Positions 9,037-18,824 of a stretch of 64,000 nucleotides of DNA are shown one piece after another. Both the position numbers and the translations under genes were made by a program. The notes under the pieces were generated by a model. The model did no database searches. It saw only the letters and a program-made list of their open reading frames with translations, and was not told the origin of the DNA. This DNA is from JABMQB01 sp963678235 (lineage in GTDB: Bacteria > Bacteroidota > Bacteroidia > Bacteroidales > Prolixibacteraceae), in assembly GCA_963678235.1 (NCBI GenBank), contig OY782766.1:3410001-3474000 (forward strand), read 5' to 3'. Each line of letters starts with the position of its first letter. The stretch's first letter is position 1.

Positions 9037-10212
9037 TTACATTACAAGTTCAGATTCAGGGCATAAAACATCCTTGTAGATTTTATGGTACGCTTGTATT
9101 ATATTATTCCATTCAGAGCAACGTACTTTTGCAAATGCATTTTTCGATAAACTTTCCCTCCGTGATTTATCATCAATAACTTCGAACAACAAATTCTTGA
9201 ACGAATTAAAACAACCAGCAAACAATGCCTCTTTATCTTCTTCAAAAACACCCCAGATTCCTTCTTCTTTATGCCCTATTATTGCGTTATGGGTTGCGGC
9301 GGCTTCCTGATAAACCAACCCGAACGTTTCATTAATACTTGGAAGGGCAAAAATATGGCTATCTCCTAATAATTCAAGCACTTCTTGTCTTTCAATCCGT
9401 CCTAAAAATGCAATCCTTTCATCGTTGCCCGCCATATTCTTCAATTCATCGAGCATTGGTCCATCTCCAACAATTTTCAATTTGATTTGTGTTGGCCCTT
9501 CATATAGTTGAAATGCCCGAATAACCCAATCCATATTTTTTCGGGGAATAGCATGGGCTACTGTCGTGATTAAAACCTCATTCGTTTGTGCTTTTGTTTT
9601 TGGCTCTGCCAGGAAAACTTCCTTTTCAATTCCATGCGGAATAATTACACTATTTATTTGAAAAGTAGAATCAACAAATGACTTAAACGCACCATTGGTC
9701 ACCAAAACTTTGCTTGCATTTGCGATAATTTTATATGCTTTCTTAAAATCAGGATTATTGGAAGAAATCAATCGTAGGTATTTCCTGTCCTGGCTTCGAA
9801 ATGTGAGGACATAAGGGGTTTTGTACTTCTCAAATATCTTGTATGCGAATAATCCATCAGGAAAAAGATAATGTGCATGAATAATATCGAAGTTTTTATT
9901 TTTTATTAAATACCGCTTTGCTTTGTAAGGTAATTGAAAAAGGGTCCAATATTGTAATTTTTGATAGGGTAATTTGATATATGGAATGGGCATGATAGAA
10001 AAATCTTCAAAATCCCATTGCTTCAGATTATAGAGGTACGAGAACCTTTTGTTATTCCTTAACCAAAATGGGACTATTTCTTTGGGAAAAAGAAAATTAA
10101 CATCACAGTATTCAGAAATGTTTTTTGCAATATCAAAAACTATCCTATTTGATTTTCTTTTAGGTACAGGAATGTTTTTCGCAATAAATAAAAGTTTTAT
10201 TTTTTTATTCAT
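9037..10212 (-). CDS. Glycosyltransferase family 4
   Basis: A 391-residue GT-B retaining glycosyltransferase. The ATG at 10212 (protein begins MNKKIKLLFI) is preferred to an in-frame TTG five codons earlier. N-terminal domain has the acceptor-side HAHYLFPDG motif; the C-terminal domain has VAHAIPRKNMDWVI, KIVGDGPMLDEL, FLGRI and the donor-binding ALPSINETFGLVYQEA, the E-x7-E element of GT4. The last gene of a minus-strand unit with the pyruvyltransferase-family and ferredoxin-like genes, though separated from the latter by about 190 bp. Sugar specificity is unknown. Confidence 0.88.
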   Translation of the reverse strand: MNKKIKLLFIAKNIPVPKRKSNRIVFDIAKNISEYCDVNFLFPKEIVPFWLRNNKRFSYLYNLKQWDFEDFSIMPIPYIKLPYQKLQYWTLFQLPYKAKRYLIKNKNFDIIHAHYLFPDGLFAYKIFEKYKTPYVLTFRSQDRKYLRLISSNNPDFKKAYKIIANASKVLVTNGAFKSFVDSTFQINSVIIPHGIEKEVFLAEPKTKAQTNEVLITTVAHAIPRKNMDWVIRAFQLYEGPTQIKLKIVGDGPMLDELKNMAGNDERIAFLGRIERQEVLELLGDSHIFALPSINETFGLVYQEAAATHNAIIGHKEEGIWGVFEEDKEALFAGCFNSFKNLLFEVIDDKSRRESLSKNAFAKVRCSEWNNIIQAYHKIYKDVLCPESELVM

Positions 10213-10404
10213 TTTTCTTATCTGCAATTACACAAACATTTTTATTTACCTGTTTGGGTACTTACATAACAAAAAAACTTCCCAATGGTTAGCTCAATGG
10301 TTCCTTTTATTTTATCAATATACAAACTTTCATACTTCTGTAAAAGCCGGGTTGAACAATATTCGCATAAAAATGGATGTCTTCTCATTGGTCAATTAGG
10401 CAGC

Positions 10405-11577
10405 CTAAAGGTTTTTAATACCAAGAATTCGTTCATATTTGCGCCTTGCCTTTTTAAAATAAACCTTAATGGTTGGCATCAGCGGATACATATATTTTTC
10501 CTCTATTTCTTCAAGCGATAAGGCATTCCAATCTAAAAGAATCGTATCCCGTATTTTTAACCGTTTTATCGGACGGGTTAATTGTGGGTTTTTGTAGGCT
10601 GAAGCTTCATGCAGGGTTCTTTCTTCAAGAAAACAATTATGCCTTACCTCATCGATAAGTTGCTGTCCTTTGCTGTTATTAATGATTAATAAATTAACCC
10701 CTTTGCTGGTGTCATGGATAAATGGTTTTTCGGTGCCAAGTCCCCAAAAATCAGCTAATGTTATATCTCCAATTCTCGAAGTAGTAGCATACTGGCATTG
10801 ATAACATGATTCGCGCAGTAAATATCCTTTTAAATACAACCTAAAGAATACGTTGTTGCTCCTACTCAATATTTTTGTTTTTCCCTTAAACTTAGCTGTG
10901 GATCTTGGTGGGTGCCACCCGTGTGTATTTCTAAATGAAAATTCTTCAATTTCAGGATGAGTTTTAGTGAGTTTCTCAAAGTAAGAATCAAAACTCTTCT
11001 GCGATGGCACACCATGACAAACAAAATCAACTGTAATAAGTTGTTTGCTGAATTTGCCATTCAGAAACCTCTTTAGCCCATCAATTTGGCAAGGGGTTCC
11101 TGTAAATAAAACCAAACGTCCTTCTTCAAGAACTGCTTTTACTTCGCGATAAATATATCCAATTTCACTCTGAACATATTTGGAAACTCTCAACAAACTT
11201 AATTTGTCTTTTGAGTCAATACCAATATGCCGAACTTTCATTTCCCGATCGAAAATTGCTCCAAACACAACTCCTTTTTTATCCAACACATAATCTGCAA
11301 GAACTGAAAACATCCCTCCCGACGAGCTTTTCATGCGAACAGTTTCGTCCAGGTTCCAGGCGGCATATACTTTTGAATCATTATTATTATTCTTAAGTGA
11401 AGGTTCCAACTCCGGACAAGTCTTTTGGCATAGTCCGCAGGAGGTGCATTGCTTGTAATCTATTTCAGGTTGAATAAAACCTTCGAAGTCCGTTTTCATT
11501 TGAATACAATCCTCCGGACAAACATTCATACATGCCGAACATCCCGTACATGCCCTAGGGTCGCAAAGTTCAATCAT
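10405..11577 (-). CDS. Ferredoxin-like F420 hydrogenase/dehydrogenase beta-subunit family protein of polysaccharide loci
   Basis: 390 residues. Two [4Fe-4S] ferredoxin motifs are at the N terminus (C10, C13, C16, C20 and C44, C47, C50, C54), followed by the F420_hydrogenase/dehydrogenase beta-subunit domain (FTGTPCQIDGLKRFL, CHGVPS, then a late Cys cluster ESCYQCQYA and DITLADFWG). Despite the name, homologues in exopolysaccharide clusters normally sit next to a pyruvyltransferase-family gene, as here: the start codon overlaps the upstream gene stop by four bases. The redox reaction performed on sugars is not established. Confidence 0.85.
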   Translation of the reverse strand: MIELCDPRACTGCSACMNVCPEDCIQMKTDFEGFIQPEIDYKQCTSCGLCQKTCPELEPSLKNNNNDSKVYAAWNLDETVRMKSSSGGMFSVLADYVLDKKGVVFGAIFDREMKVRHIGIDSKDKLSLLRVSKYVQSEIGYIYREVKAVLEEGRLVLFTGTPCQIDGLKRFLNGKFSKQLITVDFVCHGVPSQKSFDSYFEKLTKTHPEIEEFSFRNTHGWHPPRSTAKFKGKTKILSRSNNVFFRLYLKGYLLRESCYQCQYATTSRIGDITLADFWGLGTEKPFIHDTSKGVNLLIINNSKGQQLIDEVRHNCFLEERTLHEASAYKNPQLTRPIKRLKIRDTILLDWNALSLEEIEEKYMYPLMPTIKVYFKKARRKYERILGIKNL

Positions 11578-12698
11578 TTCAATGAATTTGTTAAGTAGCT
11601 TAAACTTTCTTTTCTTTTTTGTTCCAATATCCTATTTGCATCCGAAAAATCAATTTGAAAAGCACGTTTGTACTTTTCTCCAACATCTTCCATCGTAATG
11701 CTTCTATCATTCAAATGAAGTACATTTAAAAGATGGCTAATTCTTTTATCCTTAAGACCATTGGTGGTAAAAAATGGTTTGTTAAAAAGAATTGCGAATG
11801 CCACCATATGCAAAGATGAACCATGAATCAATTTTGCATGCATGCATAAATTCAAAAATTCCAATGGTCCAACTGTTAAGTGTTTTTCAAAATCGGGGTA
11901 TTTTACGATAATTTTAGGAGTCCGTACAATAGTAGTTACCACTTTAAGCTTTAGTTTTCTAGAAAGTTCCCTGCCAATTTGAAGCGCTTCCGCATTATCG
12001 GTTGGCGTATAATAAAATATATAATCCCCTTCTATGATAGGCTTTTCAGATATTTGCTTTTTCCAGTCCTCCACATTTAATAATAAGCTGGGATCGAGAA
12101 CAAGTGGCGGGTAAATGCCAGTAATTTTATTTATGTTACCAGCCGATTCTGGTTCTCTAGCACTTAGGTGATCAAACTTTAATATATATTCATTTATATT
12201 TTGACTTGTATTTAAGTCAAATTCTTCTGCTGATTTTTGAACCATGCTTGGAGCATAAGCTATCTTTTTCCCATCGTTTTTAACAAAAGGCAAATAATAA
12301 GCCCAGTTAAAACTTTTACCATAGGGGTTCCAAATTTGATCACTTCCCGAAATGTAAAAATCGTATTCAGGCGGATTTGCATAAAGTTCTTCAAGAGAAT
12401 TATATTCATTTGAAGATAGCTTGAGCTTATTGTTTAAAAAATCTTCAAACAATGCATGTTTTATAAGGATGTCAGATTTATAAGGCGAAAGAAATAATCT
12501 GTTTAAAACACGATCTCGGAGGGTTTTGCCAGCTTTGTATGCCGGCAAATAGCTTCTTTTTTGCCCATTTGTCCTGAAATTAATCAGCTCGCAGTTATAC
12601 CCTAATTTGTCAATTACGGTTTGTAACGCATAGGCTTGCAACATTGCACCATAATTATGCAAACCATGATAGGTGATTATTCCAACTTTTTTATTCAT
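11574..12698 (-). CDS. Polysaccharide pyruvyl transferase family protein
   Basis: A 374-residue protein of the CsaB/WcaK-type pyruvyltransferase family. Seen: GIITYHGLHNYGAMLQAYAL at the N terminus, ISGSDQIWNP in the middle and HGSSLHMVAFAILFNKPFF towards the end, all typical. The family adds ketal-linked pyruvate to sugars from phosphoenolpyruvate, though many members are uncharacterised. The ATG at 12698 is chosen over an in-frame TTG at 12716 because a promoter match (12722-12756) would place transcription start at about 12716. It is translationally coupled to the ferredoxin-like gene downstream. Confidence 0.85.
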   Translation of the reverse strand: MNKKVGIITYHGLHNYGAMLQAYALQTVIDKLGYNCELINFRTNGQKRSYLPAYKAGKTLRDRVLNRLFLSPYKSDILIKHALFEDFLNNKLKLSSNEYNSLEELYANPPEYDFYISGSDQIWNPYGKSFNWAYYLPFVKNDGKKIAYAPSMVQKSAEEFDLNTSQNINEYILKFDHLSAREPESAGNINKITGIYPPLVLDPSLLLNVEDWKKQISEKPIIEGDYIFYYTPTDNAEALQIGRELSRKLKLKVVTTIVRTPKIIVKYPDFEKHLTVGPLEFLNLCMHAKLIHGSSLHMVAFAILFNKPFFTTNGLKDKRISHLLNVLHLNDRSITMEDVGEKYKRAFQIDFSDANRILEQKRKESLSYLTNSLK

Positions 12699-12721
12699 GC
12701 AAAAAAAATAAAGCAATTAAA

Positions 12722-12756
12722 CAAATATACTTCAGAATTTTAAACGTTCACGCAAA
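12722..12756 (-). promoter_or_regulatory. Bacteroidota-type promoter for the minus-strand pyruvyltransferase operon
   Basis: On the minus strand TTTG (12756-12753) is followed, 23 bases later, by TATATTTG (12729-12722), matching the TTTG / TAnnTTTG consensus of Bacteroidota primary sigma factors. It ends 24 bases before the ATG at 12698. Confidence 0.6.
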
Positions 12757-12853
12757 ACTTTTTTGCTAGTTCTTATTTTATAATATGCAGCATTTTAAAA
12801 CTTTTTGGAGTGACCGGATTTAATCATTAAATCCCTAGCTCCCTTTTATTTGT

Positions 12854-12861
12854 TATTTTTG
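12854..12861 (+). promoter_or_regulatory. Candidate -7 element upstream of sulfotransferase 4
   Basis: TATTTTTG fits TAnnTTTG and lies 42 bases before the ATG at 12904. No clear -33 TTTG is seen at proper spacing, so this is a weak call. It lies within the open frame that extends upstream of 12904, which argues for the later start codon. Confidence 0.35.
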
Positions 12862-12903
12862 ATTCTTTCGAAAATTCTAAATTCAAAATTAACTACGATT
12901 AGA

Positions 12904-13872
12904 ATGAGCTTGATTTCTAAAATAATAGGATTCACAATAAAAAAAGTAAATTATTCATTATTAAAAATAATTCTGCTTTTTAAAAAATTTGATATTGAAC
13001 AAGCAATTCTTATTTTCAGCGAAGCGAGAGGAGGAAGTACCTGGTTAATGGAAATCTTTGCTCAAATTCCACAAACTATTATAAATTGGGAACCTTTGCA
13101 TCCGAAAAGAGGAGTTGTCCCTCATGAATACAAATGGGGAGATAGACCATCTATTCCAAAGGGAAATTTAAATAAAGAGTATGTTGGATTCATGCAAAAC
13201 ATACTCACACTTAAAGTTCACTCACAATGGACACTTAAATATTGTTCTATTGTTTCGTTACTCAATGCAAAAACGATTATTACAAAATTTGTGCGGGCAA
13301 ATCTTTTGTTACCATGGACAATCAAAAATATCAATTTAGGGCACAAACCGATTCTTCTTGTTCGTCACCCAATAGATACCTGCATTTCTCAAATCAAGGC
13401 TTTTGGGGTGCATCCAAGGTACGAAGAAACAAATCAACTTCCTGATACAATAAATAATCAGCAATTTGCCAAACACCTCCCATTTCTAAAAAAACAACAG
13501 TCTGATCTGGAATATCAAATTGCTATCTGGTGCATAAACAATGTTGCTGTTTTAAACGACAAGCAAACTTTGAATAGCTGTATTCTTGTCTTTTATGAAG
13601 ACCTTATTATAAACCCGGCAACTGAAGTTAAAAGGATAATGTACGAATTGAATTCCGATAATTATTCAGATGATATTATTTCTGATATCAATTTTCACAA
13701 AGCAAGTTCCACTGATTTTAGAAATTCATTGGAGACTAATCCCAAAAAGCAATTGAAAAAAAACCTGGAAGAAATGAATGCAGAAACCAAAGATAAAATC
13801 CAACAGATGTTTGACTACTTTCGGTTTAATCTTTATACTGCACACTCACCATATCCCATAAAACACATTTAA
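12904..13872 (+). CDS. Sulfotransferase family protein 4
   Basis: 322 residues from the ATG at 12904; the frame is open for 18 more codons to a TTG at 12850 but a possible promoter lies there. The PAPS loop reads FSEARGGSTWLME (38-50), a variant of the G-x-x-R-S-G-T-T form, and the 3'-phosphate element is VRHPIDTCISQI. ILVFYEDLIINP matches the conserved YEDL region before the C-terminal helices. It differs from the first triplet and is nearer to sulfotransferase 6 (15661-16626), with which it shares the YED motif and overall layout. Confidence 0.75.
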   Translation: MSLISKIIGFTIKKVNYSLLKIILLFKKFDIEQAILIFSEARGGSTWLMEIFAQIPQTIINWEPLHPKRGVVPHEYKWGDRPSIPKGNLNKEYVGFMQNILTLKVHSQWTLKYCSIVSLLNAKTIITKFVRANLLLPWTIKNINLGHKPILLVRHPIDTCISQIKAFGVHPRYEETNQLPDTINNQQFAKHLPFLKKQQSDLEYQIAIWCINNVAVLNDKQTLNSCILVFYEDLIINPATEVKRIMYELNSDNYSDDIISDINFHKASSTDFRNSLETNPKKQLKKNLEEMNAETKDKIQQMFDYFRFNLYTAHSPYPIKHI

Positions 13873-13927
13873 TGCGAATAATTTTTTGTTATTTATCAAT
13901 ACCTTTAATGTGAAATTCCAATTTAGC

Positions 13928-14536
13928 ATGACTTTTAAACTTAAGACAAAACAACGATTATCTAGATTATTTTCCATACCTCTATACAATCTGACGTACT
14001 CTTCGCAACACAATTATGCCTGGTTTCGAATTGCAAAAAATGGTACCAGAACTTTTTTAAATGCTCTTGAAACAAATAATCTAATTGAAAATTCGGGCAA
14101 CAATATTCCTTACTTATCTTATCGTTTTAAAAATCATTTTAAATTCTGCTTTATTAGAAACCCTTGGGATAGACTTGTCTCATGCTATTCAAATAAAGTA
14201 GTGAATAAACAGGCTTTTCGTGAATGCTGGGATAAAGACTTTGACTTCTTTATACGGTATATCTCAAAACAAAATTTAAAGTATTCTAACAAACATTTCA
14301 GACCACAAATTCATCTTTTCCCGGTAACTGATGTAAATTTTATCGGCAAAATGGAAAATTATTCAGATGATTTGAATAAAGTTATGGAACAACTTAATAT
14401 TGACTTCCAAATTCAGCATTTAAATAAATCAAAGCACAAACACTATACAGAGTATTATTCAAACGAGAATCGCGAAATCGTTGAAAAACTATACAAAGAT
14501 GATATAGATTTAGGAAATTATCGGTTTGGGGAATAA
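13928..14536 (+). CDS. Sulfotransferase family 2-type protein (compact) 5
   Basis: 202 residues from the ATG at 13928 (an in-frame TTG lies 14 codons upstream). It is the short chondroitin/dermatan-type sulfotransferase fold (Sulfotransfer_2): FRIAKNGTRTFLNAL (33-47) as PAPS loop with the family's K-x-G-T core, and CFIRNPWDRLVSCYSNK (74-90) as 3'-phosphate site. The animal relatives are Golgi carbohydrate sulfotransferases; here no membrane anchor is present. It starts 55 bp after sulfotransferase 4 and is followed 21 bp later by a GT2. Confidence 0.8.
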   Translation: MTFKLKTKQRLSRLFSIPLYNLTYSSQHNYAWFRIAKNGTRTFLNALETNNLIENSGNNIPYLSYRFKNHFKFCFIRNPWDRLVSCYSNKVVNKQAFRECWDKDFDFFIRYISKQNLKYSNKHFRPQIHLFPVTDVNFIGKMENYSDDLNKVMEQLNIDFQIQHLNKSKHKHYTEYYSNENREIVEKLYKDDIDLGNYRFGE

Positions 14537-14557
14537 AACAGTACAAATTTACAAATC

Positions 14558-15544
14558 ATGGTAACATCGCCATTGGTATCAGTTATAATGCCGGTATATA
14601 ACAATGAAGATTACTTAGCAGAGGCAATTAATTCTGTCCTTTCGCAAAGCTATTCAAATTTTGAGTTCCTTATTGTTGACGATGGTTCCAAAGATAATTC
14701 GAAGAATATTATTCAACAATTTTCTGACAAACGGATTACGCTAATTGAGAATAAATTCAATATTGGACTTCCGGCTTCCTTAAACAAGGCTTTAAAAATA
14801 GCTAATGGAGAATATATTGCCCGCATGGATGGAGATGATATATGCTTAAAACACCGATTAGCTAAACAAATCAGGTATTTAGAAAAACATAAGGAAATTG
14901 ATATTTGCGGTGCATCTATTTCAAGGATTGATAAAAAAGGAAAAGTTTTTAAACGAATTAGCAAAAATCCTAGAAATAACAATCAGATAAAAGCAAGTAC
15001 TATTTTTTCGCCGAAATTATTCCACCCAACAGTTATTTTTCGATCAAGCTTTATTAAAAGGAATAATATCCAATACGATGAACATGCAATTCGTGTAGAA
15101 GATTTTAAACTGTGGTCAGATATTATTTTTAATTACGATGCCCTCTTTGCTAATATCCCAACTTCAGTATTAAAATATAGGGATATTCCTAACAAAATAC
15201 TTAAACTATCAGGTGACAAGATTCAGCTTTCAAATGCAAATCAAATAAGAGCAAGAAATTTGAACAAATTAGGGATTAAATATAAGAGCGTTGATCGGCT
15301 AATGAACAAGTTATTTAAAAGAGAACAACTTTGTAAGACTGACTATTTCAGGCTAATAATTGTTATGCGGGAAATAAACCGACTTGCCTACGATTTATTT
15401 AAAGCATACCCGAAATTAAAACATCTTGTTGACCTGCACGAGCTTGGTTTCAAAAGCATTTATCTATTATATAGCGAGAAATTGTATCGAAACTTGAGTT
15501 TTAAAAAGCAACTTCGTTATATTTTTATGGTAATATTTAATTAA
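14558..15544 (+). CDS. Glycosyltransferase family 2
   Basis: A 328-residue GT-A inverting transferase. SVIMPVYNNEDYLAEAI at the N terminus, IVDDGSKDNS for the nucleotide site, and ARMDGDDI for the metal-binding DXD are all intact. A basic C-terminal third without membrane helices implies a peripheral enzyme that elongates a lipid-linked glycan. It sits between sulfotransferases 5 and 6 in one plus-strand run. Donor and acceptor cannot be predicted. Confidence 0.9.
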   Translation: MVTSPLVSVIMPVYNNEDYLAEAINSVLSQSYSNFEFLIVDDGSKDNSKNIIQQFSDKRITLIENKFNIGLPASLNKALKIANGEYIARMDGDDICLKHRLAKQIRYLEKHKEIDICGASISRIDKKGKVFKRISKNPRNNNQIKASTIFSPKLFHPTVIFRSSFIKRNNIQYDEHAIRVEDFKLWSDIIFNYDALFANIPTSVLKYRDIPNKILKLSGDKIQLSNANQIRARNLNKLGIKYKSVDRLMNKLFKREQLCKTDYFRLIIVMREINRLAYDLFKAYPKLKHLVDLHELGFKSIYLLYSEKLYRNLSFKKQLRYIFMVIFN

Positions 15545-15660
15545 AAGTTGCCAAGAATATTAACGAAAAAGGAAACAGATATTTTAAGCATATAATAGTT
15601 TTGATATCCAGCTTTTAAAATTGGTATTGAGAGGCCATTAAACCAAAAGGAAATAATTAA

Positions 15661-16626
15661 ATGAAAAAGAAATGGAATCGTCCAGGTTTAAAAAGGGTTT
15701 TATTGAAGCAGGTTTACAATTTCTACCCAAAGTATTACCATAAAACAATTTGGTTAATTGGCACCGGGAGAAGTGGAACTACGTGGATTTCTTCATTAAT
15801 AAACCACGATAACACCTATCGTGAACTTTTTGAACCATTCCATCCCGAACTTCGAGAGTTAAAATCCCTGGGCTTAAAAAAACACCACTATTTAAAACCG
15901 GGAACCCAAAATGTTAAAATCGAACATATTTCAAAACAAATATTTAATGGAAGTTTCTATAGTCCAAGGGTTGAGTACTCCAATAAGCTTATCTGGTCTG
16001 TAAACTATAAGAATATCCTGGTGAAAGATATCTTTGCAAGTTTGCTTGCATTTGAAATTTGTAATAATAATCAACAAATCAAGCCCATTCTACTATTAAG
16101 GAATCCATTTGCAGTTGCATTGTCTAAGAAACAAACCAAACACTGGAATTGGATGGATAGCCCTTCAAACTTTCTTAAGCAAAAAGATTTGGTTGATGAT
16201 TTTCTAAAACCATACGTGGAACTAATTCAGGATATCTCAGCAAATGGTAGTTACATTGACAAGCAAATTCTCATATGGTGTATAATTAACTTCATTCCTT
16301 TGGTTCAATTTAAAGAGAAGGATCTCTTGGTCTCCTTTTATGAAGATTGGATTATGGATCCCGACAATGAACTAAAAAGGATAAATGAGTATATTGGGCT
16401 GAACCAAATTGCCCCGTATCAAATTACTAAAACAACTACATTTCAAAATCCATCTAGAACTGCACAGAAAAAAAGTTTTAATGTGTCTAAATGGAGAAGG
16501 GAATTAACACTTGAACAAATCAAATCAGGGGAGAGGATTTTAGAACGATTTGGTTTGAAAAAGATCTATACAAAAGACTCTGTCCCCGATCATATTGTGC
16601 TAAATGAAATCAGAATGGCTAAATAA
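15661..16626 (+). CDS. Sulfotransferase family protein 6
   Basis: 321 residues. The PAPS loop LIGTGRSGTTWISSL (32-46) is canonical, and LLLRNPFAVALSKKQ carries the 3'-phosphate-binding Arg and Ser. FYEDWIMDP matches the YED segment of sulfotransferase 4. The C-terminal region is rich in basic residues that could bind an anionic glycan. It is the last of six sulfotransferases within 10.5 kb; it is followed 67 bp later by the FkbM methyltransferase gene. Confidence 0.85.
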   Translation: MKKKWNRPGLKRVLLKQVYNFYPKYYHKTIWLIGTGRSGTTWISSLINHDNTYRELFEPFHPELRELKSLGLKKHHYLKPGTQNVKIEHISKQIFNGSFYSPRVEYSNKLIWSVNYKNILVKDIFASLLAFEICNNNQQIKPILLLRNPFAVALSKKQTKHWNWMDSPSNFLKQKDLVDDFLKPYVELIQDISANGSYIDKQILIWCIINFIPLVQFKEKDLLVSFYEDWIMDPDNELKRINEYIGLNQIAPYQITKTTTFQNPSRTAQKKSFNVSKWRRELTLEQIKSGERILERFGLKKIYTKDSVPDHIVLNEIRMAK

Positions 16627-16693
16627 AAGACTGAAGTTTTCATAAAAATTAGTACTAATTTGTGATTAATTTTAACCTGTAGGACCAAAAAAA

Positions 16694-17803
16694 ATGAAAA
16701 CACAACATTCAAATTACGGTTTTTTTGAACATCTCAAAATCAAATTACTTGCTGATTTTAAGAATAACCATACCAACAATGTTGATCTATTACGATATCC
16801 AAACGGTTTTAAACATTCCATTCAGAGAAAAATAAAGCTTGTTATATTAAGTTTTATGCCGCGGTTTTTATTTCGTTTTTTACTGCATTACAAAAGCTTC
16901 AACACCTTGTTTTTAAGCCCTGTATATAAGTTTAAGAAAAGTTTAGATGTACTTTACAACAGGCTGGATGATTCCGAATCAAAAAACCTTATGGTTGATG
17001 TACTGGCTTTTAGAATATTAGGTCCAAGCAAAATAAAACTACAATACAACAATGATTTTTATTCAAAAAGTTTGCACGAGGTTGCCCAATTAAACTCAAG
17101 GGGGAACTTAAATTTCAAAAGTTTAAAAGAATTTGGCTATGACCTAAGTGTAAATTACGATTCAAAGTGGATATACGACACATTTGTTTATAAACATTAT
17201 GAGTTCAATGATTTTGTTGTGAATGAAGGCGATGTGGTTCTTGATTTGGGTGCCTGGCAAGGTGATACTGCCTTGTTCTTCTCATCAAAAACCGGCTTGT
17301 CGGGCAAAGTTTATTCATTTGAGATAATTCCGGACAACATCACTAATTTTAAGCTTAACATTCAAAAAAACAAGCCAAATTCAGATAATATCCATCTTAT
17401 TCAGCAACCTGTTTGGAGTGCCCCAAATAAAACTGTTTATACCTATAATAATGGATTTGGAAGCAAAGTAACTTTTCAAAGGCCACCCCATAGTTTTATC
17501 GAACTTAAAACAATAAGCATTGATGACTTTGTTGCCAAAAATAAAATAGAAAGAATTGATTTTATAAAAATGGACATTGAAGGTGCCGAAAAAGAAGCAC
17601 TTATAGGCGCCAAAAATACAATTCTCTTATTAAAGCCAAAGCTTGCAATATCCATATATCATTCCATGACAGATTTTGCTACTATACATGAATTAATTCA
17701 CGAAATTAATCCAAACCACAAATTTTATATGAATCACTGTGCAATGAACCATGAAGAAACTATCTTGTTTGTAAGTTTTACAGATCAACGCTGTGATCAA
17801 TAG
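16694..17803 (+). CDS. FkbM-family methyltransferase
   Basis: A 369-residue SAM-dependent methyltransferase. The SAM-binding motif I is VVLDLGAWQGDTALFF, followed by YSFEIIPDN and the FkbM hallmark IDFIKMDIEGAEKEAL. About 150 N-terminal residues before the catalytic domain have no clear match and contain a hydrophobic patch. In polysaccharide clusters FkbM enzymes usually O-methylate sugars, so this adds another possible decoration to the sulfated glycan. It lies in the same run as sulfotransferase 6. Confidence 0.85.
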   Translation: MKTQHSNYGFFEHLKIKLLADFKNNHTNNVDLLRYPNGFKHSIQRKIKLVILSFMPRFLFRFLLHYKSFNTLFLSPVYKFKKSLDVLYNRLDDSESKNLMVDVLAFRILGPSKIKLQYNNDFYSKSLHEVAQLNSRGNLNFKSLKEFGYDLSVNYDSKWIYDTFVYKHYEFNDFVVNEGDVVLDLGAWQGDTALFFSSKTGLSGKVYSFEIIPDNITNFKLNIQKNKPNSDNIHLIQQPVWSAPNKTVYTYNNGFGSKVTFQRPPHSFIELKTISIDDFVAKNKIERIDFIKMDIEGAEKEALIGAKNTILLLKPKLAISIYHSMTDFATIHELIHEINPNHKFYMNHCAMNHEETILFVSFTDQRCDQ

Positions 17804-17939
17804 CATTCCAAATAATCCAATTTTCTCATACTTAATTTTACTGAATTCAAAGTGTATGCTTCAATTACTGATTCGAAAGCTTTTAATTTTAACAATAACT
17901 GTTTATCTTTAAGAATACTCGAACTATAGCATCGTAAAA

Positions 17940-18749
17940 ATGCATTTAGAATTCCTTATTTCAACGACAAATAAGAACAGTAGCTCCTTCCTTGAACAGA
18001 TCTTTCAAAATATCGAGAAATTAGAATCAAAAATAGTATGTATAAATCAATGCATAGATATTTCAATCCCTGAACTACCGACTTCTGATAAACCGATAAA
18101 AATAATATCGGTTCAGGAAAAAGGTGTATCAAGAAGCAGGAATAAGGCTATTAAGTATGCTGAGGGAGATATTTGTGTTATTGGCGATGATGATTTGATC
18201 TACTTAAAAGACTGTGAGAAACAAATAAAAATGGTTTATGAAAATAATCCAGATGTAGATGTAGCACTTTTTCAAATAATCACACCAAAAAGAAAACCAT
18301 ACAAAAAATATCATTCAAAACCGTATGAATTAAAATCGCCATTTAAAATGATGCGGGTTTCTTCTGTAGAAATAACCTTTCGACGAAACAGGATTCTTGA
18401 AAAAAATATCCAGTTTAATGAAAATCTTGGGTTGGGAGCACCATTCACAAAAGGGGAAGAGGCTTTTTTTATTAAAGACTGCATTAAAAAAGGGCTAAAA
18501 ATTAGGTATTTCCCTACTCCAATAGTCATTCACTCCAGAGAATCATCGGGCAAAAAATTCACCAGGAACAATATAATAGCCAATGGCATTGTTTACGTTA
18601 AATTATTCCCGTTGATATTCCCTGTTGTGAGTTTATATTTTTCGATAAAAAAACATAAACGATATAAACATCAATATTCTTTTTTACAATACCTTACGTT
18701 GGTTCTTAGAGGGAATCGAATTGGCTTATTTAATAAGTTTTATAGGTAA
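17940..18749 (+). CDS. Glycosyltransferase family 2
   Basis: 269 residues. The N terminus (FLISTTNKNSSSFLEQIF) and GVSRSRNKAIKYAEGD, then VIGDDDLIYL with an acidic DDD metal site, show a GT-A GT2 enzyme of the small type. GEEAFFIKDC corresponds to the catalytic-base region. It closes the plus-strand run before the decayed flippase at 18825; 136 bp separate it from the methyltransferase. Confidence 0.82.
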   Translation: MHLEFLISTTNKNSSSFLEQIFQNIEKLESKIVCINQCIDISIPELPTSDKPIKIISVQEKGVSRSRNKAIKYAEGDICVIGDDDLIYLKDCEKQIKMVYENNPDVDVALFQIITPKRKPYKKYHSKPYELKSPFKMMRVSSVEITFRRNRILEKNIQFNENLGLGAPFTKGEEAFFIKDCIKKGLKIRYFPTPIVIHSRESSGKKFTRNNIIANGIVYVKLFPLIFPVVSLYFSIKKHKRYKHQYSFLQYLTLVLRGNRIGLFNKFYR

Positions 18750-18824
18750 CAACCTTATTTCTGGCTCTATTCAAAGCTTTTCTCTTGATAAAAATTATAC
18801 TTTTGTTTTTTCTTTGCATTGTCT

